DNA of 64,000 bases from JAGPUQ01 sp947084925. Lineage in GTDB: Bacteria; Pseudomonadota; Gammaproteobacteria; Pseudomonadales; Porticoccaceae. Below, piece by piece: positions 8,904-16,152 of the stretch. The notes below the pieces were generated by a model, which was not told the DNA's origin, did not search any database, and worked only from the letters and a program-made list of their open reading frames with translations. The DNA lies in NCBI GenBank assembly GCA_947084925.1, contig CAMTUJ010000027.1, positions 65,550-129,549 of the forward strand, given 5' to 3'. The position numbers and the translations under genes are program-made. Each line of letters begins with the position of its first letter. The first letter of the stretch is position 1.

Positions 8904-9500
8904 GTGGAGAAGCCCTTTTCGCAGGCCTGCGAGAACAACAAGGCGCCCATTCTTGCGGTGCTGGAACAGGTGTTTGCCTCTTGTCGGAATGTGCTCGAAA
9001 TCGGCAGTGGCACGGGACAGCACGCCGTCCACTTCGCGCCCCGCCTGCCGCAGCTGCGCTGGCAACCGAGCGACGTCCCGGAAAACCTTCCGGGGATTGA
9101 ACAGTGGCGGGAAGCCGAACCCGCGCCCAATCTGCTGCCGCCGATCGCACTCGACGTCCGCGCGCCACATTGGGGTGTCGCGCCGGTCGATGGCCTGTTC
9201 ACCGCCAACACCTTGCACATCATGCCCTGGAGCGCCGTGCAGGCGTTCTTTGCCGGCTTGCCCGGCGTGCTGGTCCCGGGCGGTGTCCTCGCCGTCTATG
9301 GGCCCTTCAATTACGGTGGCACGTACACATCGGCAAGCAACGCCCGTTTCGACCAGTGGCTGAAGGCCCGCGCTCCGCACCAGGGCATTCGTGATTTCGA
9401 AGCGGTGGCCGAGCTTGCGGCCGGCGCGGGACTCGCACTGCGGGAAGACAACGCGATGCCAGCCAATAACCGCTTGCTGGTCTGGCGGCGCAATTCTTGA
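8904..9500 (+). CDS. DUF938 SAM-dependent methyltransferase-like protein
   Basis: Class I methyltransferase fold of the DUF938 family; substrate unknown. The glycine-rich SAM motif is VLEIGSGTGQHAVHFA, followed by LRWQPSDVPEN and an acidic strand region. The GTG at 8904 was chosen because it gives EKPFSQACENNKAPIL, the conserved family N-terminus; an ATG at 8793 would add 37 Arg/Ser-rich residues without support. Length is 198 residues, normal for the family. It ends 8 bases from the convergent COG3146 gene. Confidence 0.8.
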   Translation: MEKPFSQACENNKAPILAVLEQVFASCRNVLEIGSGTGQHAVHFAPRLPQLRWQPSDVPENLPGIEQWREAEPAPNLLPPIALDVRAPHWGVAPVDGLFTANTLHIMPWSAVQAFFAGLPGVLVPGGVLAVYGPFNYGGTYTSASNARFDQWLKARAPHQGIRDFEAVAELAAGAGLALREDNAMPANNRLLVWRRNS

Positions 9501-9507
9501 AGCCACC

Positions 9508-10599
9508 TCAGCTCTCCCGCTGACTTTCCTGGCGATAGGGCAGTTGCGACCGGGCGGCGGCCATGTAGTCCTGATTGTGTTCGCGCTCCCGCGCCAGAAA
9601 ATCGGCAATGGCGGTTGCGAAGCCGCGATGGCGAATCCAGTGCAGCGACCAGGTTTCGACCGGTGCGAAACCGCGGGCAATCTTGTGCTCGCCCTGGGCG
9701 CCGGCGTCGAATTTCGTCAGACCGCGCCGGATCGCGTAGTCGATGCCCTGGTAGCAACAGAGTTCGAAATGCAGGCACTCGTATTCCCGGACGCAGCCCC
9801 AGTAGCGGCCGTAGAGCGTCTCCCGATCATGAAAATACAGGGCGGCGGCCACCGGTTTGCCGGCAGCGTAGGCGACCGCCATGGCAATCTGATGCGTCAG
9901 GGTTGCCCCGATGCGGCGAAAGAAGTCCGGCGTCAGGTAGCCGCCATTGCCGCTGCGCTTGGCGTAGGTGTTTTGGTACAGACCGTGGAAGAAGGACCAC
10001 AATTCCGCGCCGATGGCCGGCCCTTCCAGCATGGTGACACTGAGGCCCTGGTCCGCAACCGTGCCGCGTTCGCGGCGCATCATCTTGCGCTTGCGTGACG
10101 CCAGTCCCGCGAGGAAGTGCTCGAAGCTTTCGTAACCCTGGTTGTGCCAGTGAAATTGCACGCCGGTGCGTTCCAGCAGGCCGCGACCGCGTAACAGCTC
10201 GCGGGTGGCCATATCGGGAAACAACAGATGCCAGCTGCTGGCGCCGGTCGCTTCCGCGGCTTCGGCCACCGCCGCCAGCAGCGTCGTGGCCGCCCGCTCG
10301 GTATCGGCGCCTGCGGCGAGCCGCAGGCGCGGGCCGGTAATCGGCGAAAACGGGATCGCGGTTACCAGCTTGGGGTAGTAGGCCAGTCCGCTGCGATGGT
10401 AGGCATTGGCCCAGGCCCAGTCAAAGACGTACTCTCCGTAGGAGTGGGTCTTTACATACAGCGGCATGAACAGGGCGCCATCCGCACTGCCGAGGTGGCG
10501 CGGTTCCCAGCCGGTAGCGGCGGTAGCGCTGCCGCTGTCCTCGAGCGCGGACAGAAATTCGGGCTTCAGAAAGGGGTAATCGGACACCGGCGCTAGCAC
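9508..10599 (-). CDS. COG3146 GNAT-superfamily protein (peptidogalycan biosynthesis/recognition family)
   Basis: A 363-residue protein of the family once called peptidogalycan biosynthesis/recognition, with an acyltransferase (GNAT-like) fold. Recognisable family segments are YVKTHSYGEYVFDWAWANAY, the FHWHNQGYESFEHFLAGL region, RKRKMMRRERG and FDAGAQGEHKIARGF. The precise substrate is not established for the family. The start is GTG at 10599, overlapping the end of phoR by 7 bases, so it is probably co-transcribed with phoBR and so brought under phosphate control. Confidence 0.75.
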   Translation of the reverse strand: MLAPVSDYPFLKPEFLSALEDSGSATAATGWEPRHLGSADGALFMPLYVKTHSYGEYVFDWAWANAYHRSGLAYYPKLVTAIPFSPITGPRLRLAAGADTERAATTLLAAVAEAAEATGASSWHLLFPDMATRELLRGRGLLERTGVQFHWHNQGYESFEHFLAGLASRKRKMMRRERGTVADQGLSVTMLEGPAIGAELWSFFHGLYQNTYAKRSGNGGYLTPDFFRRIGATLTHQIAMAVAYAAGKPVAAALYFHDRETLYGRYWGCVREYECLHFELCCYQGIDYAIRRGLTKFDAGAQGEHKIARGFAPVETWSLHWIRHRGFATAIADFLAREREHNQDYMAAARSQLPYRQESQRES

Positions 10600-11882
10600 C
10601 GTGTCGGTACGGGTTCGAACTCACAGCGAAAGGTGCTGCCCTTGCCGGGGGTGCTGCGGATTTCCAGATGCCCGCCGTTGCGCAACAGCGAGTGCTTGAC
10701 GATGGCGAGGCCGAGACCGGTGCCGCCGGAGCTGCTGGCGCGACTGCCCTCGACGCGGTAGAAGCGTTCGGTGAGGCGGGGCAGGTGGCGCGCATCGATG
10801 CCGATACCGTTGTCGGTCACCTCGACCCACACACGGCCGTTGTCGCTGCCCGCGCGCACCTGGATCGTGCAGCCCTGCGGATTGTGTTTGACCGCGTTGT
10901 AGACCAGGTTGGCGAAGGCGCTGTGCAGTTCGCGCGCCGCGCCCTGGGCGATCAGAGTGTCGGGGCAGTCCAGTTCGAAGTGGTGCGCGCTGCCGCCGAG
11001 CGCACGCGCGTTCGCGACGATCCCGCCGAGCAGGGGTTGCAGCGGCACGGGTTCGGTGCGCGCGGGAAGGGCGGTGGACTCCAGTTGCGACAGGGTCACC
11101 AGATCCTCGGTGAGCAACGTCAGGCGCCGGGTCTGCTCGTTCATCTGCCCGAGCGCCTGCCGCCAGCCCGCCGGGACCTCGGCGTCGCTGTCGCCCAGGG
11201 TCTCCAGATATCCGGTGAGGACCGTCAGCGGCGTGCGCAGCTCATGGGAAATATTGGCCACGAACTCCTTGCGCATCTGTTCGAGATGGCGCAGGCGGGA
11301 AATGTCCTGCACCACCAGCGCCACTTCGTTGTTGCCGAAGTGGTTGGCACTGAACTGCAAAACCTGGTTCGGATCACTGGGAGCTTCCAGTTCCACGGGC
11401 TCGGTGAAGAGACCCGCGCGGATAAAGGCGACAAAGGCGGGTGCCCGCACCAGGTTGATGATGGGCGCGCCTTCGTCTCCGCGCCGCAGGCTCAGCAGTT
11501 TTGCCGCCGCCGGGTTCCACCATTCCAGGGCGCGGTCGGCGTCGAGAATCACGATGCCCTCGTCCAGGGCGTCGGTGATCCGCCGTATCCGGGTGAGCAG
11601 GTTGAGGTGATCCTGACGGTGGCGGTTGTTGCGCTGGCGCAGCCGGTAAAGGTGGTCGGAGACTTCGCCCCAGACGCCGGACGCCGGCGGCGGAAAGTCA
11701 CGTCCGCCCGCCGCCAGCCAGCGGTTGAGGCGGTGGATCCGGTGCAGGGTCCAGAGCATGTAGAGGCTGCCGCCGGCAATCAGGGTCAACAGCGAATAGC
11801 CGTTGAAATAGCCGGCGGCGACCAGCAGCACCGCCAACAGGGCGATGCGTTGCAGTTCACTGCGCAGGCCCGGAGTGAACAC
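10593..11882 (-). CDS. phoR: phosphate regulon sensor histidine kinase PhoR
   Basis: Membrane sensor kinase that phosphorylates PhoB when phosphate is scarce. Layout over 429 residues: two N-terminal membrane segments (about 12-45), a DUF3329-like linker, a PAS domain (ITDALDEGIVILDADRALEWWN), the H-box FVANISHELRTPLTVLTGYLE with the phospho-accepting His, the N-box NLVYNAVKHNPQG, and G-boxes VTDNGIGID and GGTGLGLAIVKH. The GTG start overlaps the phoB stop by one base (TAGTG), so translation is coupled. The C-terminus overlaps the COG3146 gene. Confidence 0.95.
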   Translation of the reverse strand: MFTPGLRSELQRIALLAVLLVAAGYFNGYSLLTLIAGGSLYMLWTLHRIHRLNRWLAAGGRDFPPPASGVWGEVSDHLYRLRQRNNRHRQDHLNLLTRIRRITDALDEGIVILDADRALEWWNPAAAKLLSLRRGDEGAPIINLVRAPAFVAFIRAGLFTEPVELEAPSDPNQVLQFSANHFGNNEVALVVQDISRLRHLEQMRKEFVANISHELRTPLTVLTGYLETLGDSDAEVPAGWRQALGQMNEQTRRLTLLTEDLVTLSQLESTALPARTEPVPLQPLLGGIVANARALGGSAHHFELDCPDTLIAQGAARELHSAFANLVYNAVKHNPQGCTIQVRAGSDNGRVWVEVTDNGIGIDARHLPRLTERFYRVEGSRASSSGGTGLGLAIVKHSLLRNGGHLEIRSTPGKGSTFRCEFEPVPTRC

Positions 11883-12577
11883 TAGCTGACAACCAGTTTC
11901 TCGGAAAACCGGTAGCCGGCGCCGCGCACGGTCTGGATGAAGCGGTCATGGCTGCCGAGCGCCTTGCGCAGGCGGCGGATATGGACATCGACGGTGCGCT
12001 CATCCATGTACACGTTGCCGCCCCAGACGTGGCTGAGAATCTGGTCGCGGGAGTAGACGCGGTCCTGGTGAGTCAGAAAAAATCCCAGCAGCCGGTATTC
12101 CGTCGGCCCCATGGCAACCGGCACGCCGGCGCGGGTCACGTGATGGCTCACCGGATCGTACACCAGGCCCTGCACCTCGATGGGTGTGTCGCTGGCGCCC
12201 TGCTCGCGGCGGCGCAGCAGGGCGCGAATCCGCGCAATGAGCGCACGCGGTGAAAACGGCTTGGCGATGTAATCGTCGGCGCCGGCATCGAGCCCCTGAA
12301 CCTGATTGTCCTCTTCCGTCTTGGCTGTGAGCAGGATCACCGGCAAATTCGCGGTCAACTCGTCGCGGCGCAGGCGGCGCAGCAATTCCAGCCCGCTGGT
12401 TTCCGGCATCATCCAGTCGAGCAGGACCAGATCCGGCTGCTTGTCGATGATCAGCGCGTGGGCGGCGCGGGCGTTTTCGGCGTGCAGACATTCGAAGCCT
12501 GCCACTTCCAGCGCCACCGCGATCATGTCGCGAATGGCGGGTTCGTCATCTACTACCAGAATTCTGGCGTCAGCCAT
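11882..12577 (-). CDS. phoB: phosphate regulon response regulator PhoB
   Basis: OmpR/PhoB-type transcription factor of 231 residues. The receiver domain has the acidic pair in VVDDEPAIRD, the phospho-acceptor Asp in LVLLDWMMPETSG, Thr in LLTAKTEE and Lys in IAKPFSP. The C-terminal winged helix ends in VYSRDQILSHVWGGNVYMDE and RTVDVHIRRLRKAL. It binds Pho boxes; two good ones occur in this window, one just upstream of this gene (autoregulation) and one before pstS. Confidence 0.96.
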   Translation of the reverse strand: MADARILVVDDEPAIRDMIAVALEVAGFECLHAENARAAHALIIDKQPDLVLLDWMMPETSGLELLRRLRRDELTANLPVILLTAKTEEDNQVQGLDAGADDYIAKPFSPRALIARIRALLRRREQGASDTPIEVQGLVYDPVSHHVTRAGVPVAMGPTEYRLLGFFLTHQDRVYSRDQILSHVWGGNVYMDERTVDVHIRRLRKALGSHDRFIQTVRGAGYRFSEKLVVS

Positions 12578-12614
12578 GGCGCTTTTGCTCCTCGCAATTT
12601 CCGCAGCTCATTGG

Positions 12615-12643
12615 ATGACCGCCTCATGTCAGCATTATGACAG
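12615..12643 (-). promoter_or_regulatory. Pho box upstream of phoB
   Basis: Read on the minus strand: CTGTCAT (12643-12637, a perfect half-site), CTGACAT (12632-12626, 6 of 7) and CGGTCAT (12621-12615, 6 of 7), separated by exactly 4 bases each. It lies 38 bases upstream of the phoB ATG. This is the classic arrangement for autoregulation of phoBR. Confidence 0.88.
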
Positions 12644-12665
12644 CCAGAGGCACCAATCGCCGTCG

Positions 12666-13544
12666 TCAGCCCGGACCCAGCGGCCAATGGTAATCGAGCA
12701 CCATGAACAGAAAGAGCGTGGCGCCGGCCCGGTTGTTGCCGAGAAAGGCACGAAAACACCCGTCGCGGTCGCGCTGGCGGGCCAACCGGTGCTGGTGAAA
12801 AAACCACAGCGCCATCGCGCCCAGCCCCAGGTAATACCAGAGGCCGCGACCAAAACTGCTGCCGGTCAGCGCGAAGGCAAGCAGCGCCAGCACCTGAAGC
12901 GCGCCGATGATGAGCAGGTCGTCCGTGCCAAACAGAATCGCGGTGGATTTCACCCCGAGCTTGAGGTCGTCATCGCGATCCACCATGGCGTAGTAGGTAT
13001 CGAAAGCCACGGTCCAGAGCACCACGCCGGCGTAGAGCGACCAGGCGGCGGTCGGCACGGTTCCGGTCTGGGCGGCAAAGGCCATGGGAATGCTCCAGGC
13101 CCAGGCGGCGCCCAGCACGAACTGGGGCAGATGGGTGTGACGCTTGGCGAAGGGGTACAGGGCCGCGAGCGCCGCGCCGCCCAAAGACAGCAGCACGGTC
13201 AGCCGGTTGGTAAGCAGCACCAGCAGAAAAGCCAGCAGACAGAGCCCCACAAAGAGCCGCAACGCCTCGCGCGGCGTTACCCGGCCGGTGGCGAGTGGCC
13301 GGTCCCGGGTGCGGGCTACCGCGCCATCGATATGGCGATCCGCATAATCGTTGATCACGCAGCCAGCGGCGCGCATCAGCGCCACGCCCAGCACAAAGAT
13401 CGTCAGCACATCCAGGTCGGGCATGCCTCCGGCGGCAAACCACAGCGACCACAGGGTCGGCCACAGCAGGAGCAGAGTGCCGATGGGCCGGTCGAGCCGC
13501 ATCAGGCGGGCAAAATCGGGCATACGCTGAAGTGCGGTCTGCAT
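12666..13544 (-). CDS. ubiA: 4-hydroxybenzoate polyprenyltransferase UbiA
   Basis: Integral membrane prenyltransferase that attaches the polyprenyl tail to 4-hydroxybenzoate, the second committed step of ubiquinone synthesis. About 292 residues. The first Asp-rich motif is in CVINDYADRHIDGAVARTRD and the second in DTYYAMVDRDDDLKLGVKS; both bind prenyl-diphosphate through magnesium. Several membrane helices follow. The ATG at 13544 gives MQTALQRMPDFARLMRLDRP, matching family length; an alternative ATG lies 7 codons on. It is 29 bases downstream of ubiC, in the same order as in E. coli. Confidence 0.93.
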   Translation of the reverse strand: MQTALQRMPDFARLMRLDRPIGTLLLLWPTLWSLWFAAGGMPDLDVLTIFVLGVALMRAAGCVINDYADRHIDGAVARTRDRPLATGRVTPREALRLFVGLCLLAFLLVLLTNRLTVLLSLGGAALAALYPFAKRHTHLPQFVLGAAWAWSIPMAFAAQTGTVPTAAWSLYAGVVLWTVAFDTYYAMVDRDDDLKLGVKSTAILFGTDDLLIIGALQVLALLAFALTGSSFGRGLWYYLGLGAMALWFFHQHRLARQRDRDGCFRAFLGNNRAGATLFLFMVLDYHWPLGPG

Positions 13545-13573
13545 GGCGAAATCCGGACGGGCATGGCGACAGT

Positions 13574-14128
13574 TTAGGGGCGGAAGCCCGGCAAAAACAT
13601 TTCCGCCACCAACAACGGCTGCCGGTCCAGATAAAACAGGGAACGGCGTACCCAGGCCGGTCCGTCTTCCACGACCGCGGACAGAAATCGCGGTGGCGCT
13701 CGTCGTGTCACTTCGATGGCTCCGCGACGGATTCCGGCATCGCGAAACAGCAGTGCGCCCAGGGGCTTGGTGCCCAGGCGGCGCAGAAAGCCATAGCGGC
13801 CGTGCAATACCGCAAGCGGTATTACGCTGCGCGCATAGACCCAAGGCTCGCCGCGTCCGCGCAACAACACTTCGCGCACCAGCGCGACCTGGCGCACAGG
13901 CAGGCCGAGCGCGACGCGCTCCTCCCGCGAAGGTCGACGCAGCGCCTGCGCCAGTACCTGTACGCGGAAGTCACCACCGCTCGCCGCCACCAGGCGTTCG
14001 GTGAGCGAATCTTTGTCCAGCAACCACTGCCGCCACGGGTGCGGGATCGCCCGGGGTGCGTACGGCCGCGCCCGTCGCCAGCGCTTGGGGGAGTGCCGAG
14101 GGTCGGTTATGGCAGGCGGTGCGGTCAC
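13574..14128 (-). CDS. ubiC: chorismate pyruvate-lyase UbiC
   Basis: Converts chorismate to 4-hydroxybenzoate and pyruvate, supplying UbiA next door. The 184-residue protein has the family opening segment WRQWLLDKDSLTERLVAA, the central Arg in WVYARSVIPL, a GTKPLGALLF strand and the product-site Glu in LLVAEMFLPGF. The GTG start lies in a GTGA overlap with the stop of the upstream lpxR-like gene. About 20 Arg/Pro-rich residues precede the usual family start, so a shorter form is possible. Confidence 0.9.
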   Translation of the reverse strand: MTAPPAITDPRHSPKRWRRARPYAPRAIPHPWRQWLLDKDSLTERLVAASGGDFRVQVLAQALRRPSREERVALGLPVRQVALVREVLLRGRGEPWVYARSVIPLAVLHGRYGFLRRLGTKPLGALLFRDAGIRRGAIEVTRRAPPRFLSAVVEDGPAWVRRSLFYLDRQPLLVAEMFLPGFRP

Positions 14129-15210
14129 AGGCTGTAGGACAGGCTGATGGATCCATAGCGATGAGGATGGGGCTGGCCGTCGAACTCGCGGGTTCGGAGT
14201 ACCCTGGCGTAGGAGACCTTCCAGCGCCCGGTGAGAAAACTGACGCCCGTGGCCAGGTCGGCGACGCCGGTTTTCCGGTCCACACTATGGCTGTCCTTGA
14301 CCGTATTGCCGTCAAGAAAGATGTCCCGCGCCACCAGGCGGGCGTCGAGGGCGACGAAGGCATGAAGTCCGTAAACCCGGGATGACGATGGGCGCCGGCG
14401 CGGTCCGTGTCGGCCCGGGGCGCTGTTGTCCCCGCCGGCGCGCACGGCGGAGGTGCCGAAATCGTCCGGCAGCTCCCATCCGATGCGGTATTCACCGCCA
14501 AAATTCAGGTACGTGGCGAAGTTGCCCAGGCTGACACCACGGTGGCCGATGAAGTCGTGGCTGAAACCGCCGCGCCAGCTGGTCTGGAACCATCTCAGTT
14601 TCTGCTCATAGAGCAGTTGCACGGCGGGTTCGTCACGCAACTGGTTGTCCCAGCCGTTATAGGTGTCGAAACCGCGCAGATGGTGGATGAAATTCTGCGA
14701 CTCGTGGGCGCGCGCGGACGGCCCGACGATACCAAGATTCAGCTCCATCACATCCAGCCGCTGGTCACTGCGGGTGTGATAGGCGATGCCGCCATAGAGA
14801 TAGCCGGCGTAGGGGCGTTGATCGGGTACCAGCGTCGACGCGACCGTGTTCTCCGGGGTAAGCATCAACTGTCCGAGACTCAGTACCAGATTGTGCTCGG
14901 TTTCGGGGTCATTGCTGTGGAGCAGGCGGAGCCGGCGGTTGGCGGCGCGCAACCAGGCCGGGAACGCCGGATCGTTCTGGTAGGACGCGGTATCCGGCGA
15001 GATCCAGGACAGGCGGAAGCCGTTGGTGTAGTTTTGGTCGGTCTCGTCGAACAGGTCATTTTCAAAATAGGCGTTGACGGTCCAGGGATTGGGATCCGAC
15101 GCGGCGGCCGGCGCGCCAAGGCTGCACAGCACGGACAGGGCCAGCCATTTCAGGTTGTGGCGAGGCGCATGTTCAGGTGACACAGCAAGGCCCCCACTCT
15201 GATCTGACAT
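14125..15210 (-). CDS. outer-membrane lipid A deacylase-like protein (LpxR/DUF2219 family)
   Basis: Predicted outer-membrane beta-barrel related to LpxR, which removes the 3'-acyloxyacyl chain of lipid A. After the start at 15210 (AGCAGG a few bases upstream) comes a signal peptide, LALSVLCSLGAPAAASDP. The conserved N-terminal motif NAYFENDLFDETDQNYTNG holds the Asn/Asp and Thr positions used in LpxR catalysis, and a YHTRSDQRLDVMELNLGIVG segment follows. It ends SISLSYSL with a terminal hydrophobic barrel strand. About 361 residues. It heads the ubiC-ubiA run through a 4-base overlap. Deacylase activity is inferred from the family only. Confidence 0.82.
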   Translation of the reverse strand: MSDQSGGLAVSPEHAPRHNLKWLALSVLCSLGAPAAASDPNPWTVNAYFENDLFDETDQNYTNGFRLSWISPDTASYQNDPAFPAWLRAANRRLRLLHSNDPETEHNLVLSLGQLMLTPENTVASTLVPDQRPYAGYLYGGIAYHTRSDQRLDVMELNLGIVGPSARAHESQNFIHHLRGFDTYNGWDNQLRDEPAVQLLYEQKLRWFQTSWRGGFSHDFIGHRGVSLGNFATYLNFGGEYRIGWELPDDFGTSAVRAGGDNSAPGRHGPRRRPSSSRVYGLHAFVALDARLVARDIFLDGNTVKDSHSVDRKTGVADLATGVSFLTGRWKVSYARVLRTREFDGQPHPHRYGSISLSYSL

Positions 15211-15294
15211 TGTACCTGCTGCGGTCGTGCGGCACCGGGCCGCGCGACATTCCTGATATTCTCCCGGCACAACCACGGCATCCGGGAGCAAGTC

Positions 15295-16098
15295 ATGACC
15301 AAAGCGCAACCATCCTACGCAACCCTCAGCGTCGAACATCGCGATGGCGTCGACTGGTTGACGCTGAACCGGCCGGCACAGTTCAACGCCCTCAACCGGG
15401 CGATGATGGATGAGCTGCTCGATTACTTCGGTGGCCTCTATTTCAACCACGCCGTGCGGGTGGTGGTGTTGCGCGGCGCCGGCAAACATTTCTGCGCTGG
15501 TCTCGACCTGAATGAAGCCGGCGATTTCACCACCAGCGTGGCGGCCGGCGCGCGCGGCCAACGGCGGGTGGCGGAGATCATTCTGCGCATGCGGCGCTGC
15601 CCGCAGCCCATCATCGCCCTGGTGCAGGGCGCGGCCACCGGTGCAGGCATTGCGTTTACGCTCGCGTCCGACGTGCGCTACGCCGCCGACAACGCGCGCT
15701 TCAATGTGGCCATGGCGAAAATCGGCCTCACCGGCTGTGACGTCGGCATCAGTTATTTCCTGCCCCGCGCGGTGGGCGCCACCAACGCGGCCGAAATGAT
15801 GATGACCGGCCGCTTCGTCAATGCCGAGCGGGCGTTGCGGATTGGACTGGTGTCGGACGTGATGGCGGCGGATGCGCTGGAAAACGCCGGACGGACGCTC
15901 GCCGCCGAGATGACGGCCATGTCGCCGCTGGGTCTGCGCCTGACCAAGGAGGGGCTCAACCTGTCCCAGGATGCCGGCAGTCTGGAGGCGGTGATCGCCC
16001 TCGAGGATCGCGGTCAGGTGATGTGCCTCGGCCCCTTTCTGGAGGAAGGCGCGGCGGCGTTTCTGGAGAAGCGGGCAGCGCGGTACAGCGACGAATGA
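15295..16098 (+). CDS. crotonase-family enoyl-CoA hydratase/isomerase
   Basis: A 267-residue crotonase-fold protein acting on acyl-CoA. The oxyanion-hole strands are in GAGKHFCAGLDLNEAGDF and VQGAATGAGIAFTLASDVR. The second catalytic region reads IGLTGCDVGISYFLPRAVG, where the usual PExxLG hydratase glutamate is not in its standard context; this resembles dienoyl-CoA isomerase-like or uncharacterised crotonases. The start is ATG with GGGAG 8 bases upstream. It diverges from the lpxR-like gene and stands alone on its strand, so pathway context is missing. Confidence 0.85.
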   Translation: MTKAQPSYATLSVEHRDGVDWLTLNRPAQFNALNRAMMDELLDYFGGLYFNHAVRVVVLRGAGKHFCAGLDLNEAGDFTTSVAAGARGQRRVAEIILRMRRCPQPIIALVQGAATGAGIAFTLASDVRYAADNARFNVAMAKIGLTGCDVGISYFLPRAVGATNAAEMMMTGRFVNAERALRIGLVSDVMAADALENAGRTLAAEMTAMSPLGLRLTKEGLNLSQDAGSLEAVIALEDRGQVMCLGPFLEEGAAAFLEKRAARYSDE

Positions 16099-16152
16099 CG
16101 GAGGAATGGATGATGTTGTGCCAGGCGGCATTCCGGTGCGATTACGGCTCCG

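Noticed and set aside
8751..9680. Upstream extension of the M48 protease frame on the minus strand
   Set aside because: The extra 310 codons overlap the DUF938 gene on the other strand, show no domain, and the lipoprotein signal with an AGGAG-TTG start at 8750 explains the N-terminus.
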